Below the pieces are notes generated by a model. That model was not told the origin of the DNA and did no database searches. It saw only the letters and a list, made by a program, of their open reading frames with translations. Shown here one piece after another: positions 62,469 to 64,000 of a DNA stretch of 64,000 nucleotides (the first letter of the stretch is position 1; every line of letters starts with the position of its first letter). A program made the position numbers and the translations under genes. The stretch comes from Halalkalibacter nanhaiisediminis (GTDB lineage Bacteria; Bacillota; Bacilli; Bacillales; Bacillaceae_D). The DNA lies in NCBI RefSeq assembly GCF_007830185.1, contig NZ_VLKZ01000003.1:124001-188000 (forward strand). Direction: 5' to 3'.

Positions 62469-63677
62469 ATGAAACGCTTATTTATTATGAGTCTTATGAT
62501 TATTGTTGTTCTACTCACTACCTCAGGCTGTTGGAATAGAAGGGAATTAACAGATCTTGCGATTGCTTCTGCCATTGGGATAGATAAAACAGAAAATGGA
62601 TATCAAGTCTCTGTACAAATTATCAATCCTGGGCAAATTGCAACAGCAGGCGGACAAGGCGGAGGAGGAGATGATTCACCAGTTACTACCTATTACGATG
62701 AAGGTGAGACATTATTTGAAACTTTGCGAAAATTAACGAAACAAGTACCGAGAAAGATCTATTACTCTCATTTAAGAATGGTCGTGTTCGGAGAGGACAT
62801 GGCGAGAGATGGAATTAGTAAAACGGTTGACTTTTTATCAAGGGATCATGAAATGCGTAGTGATTTTTATATTGTGATCGCGCGCGAGACAAATGCTTAT
62901 AATATTTTGTCTACTTATACATCTTTAGAAAAGATTCCTGCCAACAAAATGTTTTCGACTCTTGAAAACTCCGCACAAGTTTGGGCGGCAACAGGAAAAG
63001 TGCGACTTGCTCAATTGATTAGCGAAATAACAAGTCAAGGAACATCACTTGTTTTAACAGGAATTAGAATCGAAGGGGAAAAAGAAAAGAGAGACATACC
63101 AGAAAACGTATTACAAATAACTCAAGTGGCAAATTTAAAATATGATGGAATGGGTGTTTTCAAGGAAGACCGGCTTATTGGATGGCTAAATGAAGAAGAG
63201 AGTAAAGGTTACAATTATACGATTGGAAAGGTCAAAAGTACGGTCATTAAACTTCAAAATATTTGTAAAGATAACGAAGATGAGAACCTTGGGATCGAAG
63301 TGGTCAAAACGGATGCGAAAATGAAGGGAAAAGTACAGCAAGGGCAACCAAAAATTGATTTAATGATTAAAGGTGAGGCCAATGTGTCAGAAGTTGAATG
63401 TTACATTGATTTAATGAACAATCAAACAATGGAAGAGATTCAAAATGAAACAAATAAAACGATAAAAAAGAATGTTGAAGAAGCCATTAAGAAAGCACAA
63501 ACGGAATATAAAATTGACATTTTTGGATTTGGGGAAGCGATGTATCGTTCCAATCCGCAGTATTGGCGAGAGGTGAAAGACAATTGGGATCAGGAGTTTG
63601 AAAATCTTACAATCAATGTTCATGTCGATATGAGCATTGAAAGAGTGGGAACCATTGATAATCCGATAAAAAGATAA
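62469..63677 (+). CDS. Spore germinant receptor C subunit, Ger(x)C lipoprotein
   Basis: A 402-residue lipoprotein with the lipobox TSGC (Cys about residue 21) directly followed by WNRRELTDLAIASAIGID, the diagnostic Ger(x)C start. The rest forms the three-domain C-subunit body (QVPRKIYYSHLRMVVFGEDM, DFLSRDHEMRSDFYIVIARE, QNETNKTIKKNVEEAIKKAQ). It sits on the outer face of the spore inner membrane with the A subunit. It follows the A gene by 14 bases, so the order is A-C. Confidence 0.93.
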   Translation: MKRLFIMSLMIIVVLLTTSGCWNRRELTDLAIASAIGIDKTENGYQVSVQIINPGQIATAGGQGGGGDDSPVTTYYDEGETLFETLRKLTKQVPRKIYYSHLRMVVFGEDMARDGISKTVDFLSRDHEMRSDFYIVIARETNAYNILSTYTSLEKIPANKMFSTLENSAQVWAATGKVRLAQLISEITSQGTSLVLTGIRIEGEKEKRDIPENVLQITQVANLKYDGMGVFKEDRLIGWLNEEESKGYNYTIGKVKSTVIKLQNICKDNEDENLGIEVVKTDAKMKGKVQQGQPKIDLMIKGEANVSEVECYIDLMNNQTMEEIQNETNKTIKKNVEEAIKKAQTEYKIDIFGFGEAMYRSNPQYWREVKDNWDQEFENLTINVHVDMSIERVGTIDNPIKR

Positions 63678-63703
63678 GTGGGTAAAGGAAGGAGAAGGCT
63701 GAA

Positions 63704-63937
63704 ATGCTACCTAGTATTGCCGTATTGATTGTTGCTTCTACTATCGTATATTTTGAAGTTCCGACACTTTTAAAGAAAGGATTAAAAAAGGAAGTGTGGA
63801 CTTTTTCGTTATTGTTACTATTAGGGGTTATGCTTTGTATTGCCAAAGAGACTGGAGACACGATTCCTTCTCCTTTAAGTGCAATTAAATTCATTTACCA
63901 GCCTATTTATACGGTTGTTTCTACCTATTTAGAGTAA
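63704..63937 (+). CDS. Small two-helix germinant receptor D-type subunit
   Basis: A 77-residue protein with two hydrophobic helices (PSIAVLIVASTIVYFEVPTL; TFSLLLLLGVMLCIAKETGD) and a polar tail. Such small two-helix proteins are known as D subunits in several GerA-type operons of Bacillus and modulate receptor output. Its place between C and the next gene supports this. GGAAGGAG precedes the ATG. Confidence 0.7.
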   Translation: MLPSIAVLIVASTIVYFEVPTLLKKGLKKEVWTFSLLLLLGVMLCIAKETGDTIPSPLSAIKFIYQPIYTVVSTYLE

Positions 63938-63993
63938 GGAGAGATTGGATTTTTTAGTGAAAATACCCTTTATTAGTGAAGCGAGGTGAGTGT

Positions 63994-64000
63994 ATGAAGA
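63994..64000 (+). CDS. Start of a further gene, cut by the window end
   Basis: ATG at 63994 behind GCGAGGTGAG begins a reading frame of which only two full codons are in the window. By operon logic it is probably the B subunit (GerAB-type permease), since A, C and D are present and B is not, but the sequence does not show this. Confidence 0.35.

Overview
The window reads as chromosome of a motile, endospore-forming member of the Bacillaceae, probably an alkaliphilic or salt-tolerant relative of Alkalihalobacillus/Halalkalibacter. Support comes from Bacillus-type gene content and order (YlqG/YlqH-like flagellar proteins, YaaR, TnrA, YclM-type aspartokinase, YqjQ, YqzH, AsnO, FolE2, RsbR-type stressosome proteins, a GerA-type germinant receptor), a proline T-box, a NaChBac-family sodium channel and AGGAGG-type ribosome sites. 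The genus is an inference; no rRNA or tRNA gene was seen.

Layout. 1-4.4 kb: flagellar genes (FliK-like, FlhB-like, FliS, a 633-residue flagellin, YaaR). 4.3-6.9 kb: a CPBP protease, an SRPBCC protein and an adhesin-like lipoprotein. 6.9-10.9 kb: sulfate assimilation (yezD, cysH, sat, cysP, cysC). 11-14.2 kb: a minus-strand, translationally coupled trio (deacetylase, GNAT, subtilase). 14.3-18.2 kb: tnrA with a perfect TnrA/GlnR box, then siroheme synthesis, which supplies cofactor for sulfite/nitrite reductase. 18.4-28.4 kb: DUF2243/CtaG pair, a membrane protein, Mn catalase with a sigma-B-like promoter, cobT, folE2, a lipoprotein, aspartokinase, a Bacillaceae intergenic repeat and a voltage-gated cation channel with an unusual TLDSWAS filter. 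28.7-34.6 kb: an RsbR-like STAS protein, proBAC under a proline T-box, an SDR and small genes.

34.8-50.8 kb: asnO followed by a decayed mosaic island. A module made of the asnO 3' end, its terminator, a truncated SOS-boxed serine recombinase and a LexA-like box is present twice in direct orientation about 3.0 kb apart. Between the copies lie a membrane protein, a 61-residue ORF and a HEPN-like protein. Beyond the second copy are a type I holin-like toxin, an ImmA pseudogene, a P4-type primase-helicase, small phage-like ORFs, a SinR-like pseudogene, an exopolysaccharide-type gene set (GH8, GT2, GalU), a LexA-boxed YolD gene and a decayed second copy of the 61-residue ORF.

51-64 kb: a second RsbR-like protein, an SLH/SH3/amidase cell-wall hydrolase, DUF421 and DUF2294 proteins, small genes, a chemoreceptor behind a cyclic-di-GMP-I riboswitch, a MEDS-type histidine kinase and the start of a germinant-receptor operon (A, C, a small D-type subunit, then the first codons of a further gene).

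The observations most worth follow-up are the c-di-GMP riboswitch on a chemoreceptor, the Asp-containing channel filter, the decayed SinR next to an exopolysaccharide set with SinR-box-like and palindromic operator sites, and the duplicated LexA-boxed module enclosing a HEPN-protein cargo.
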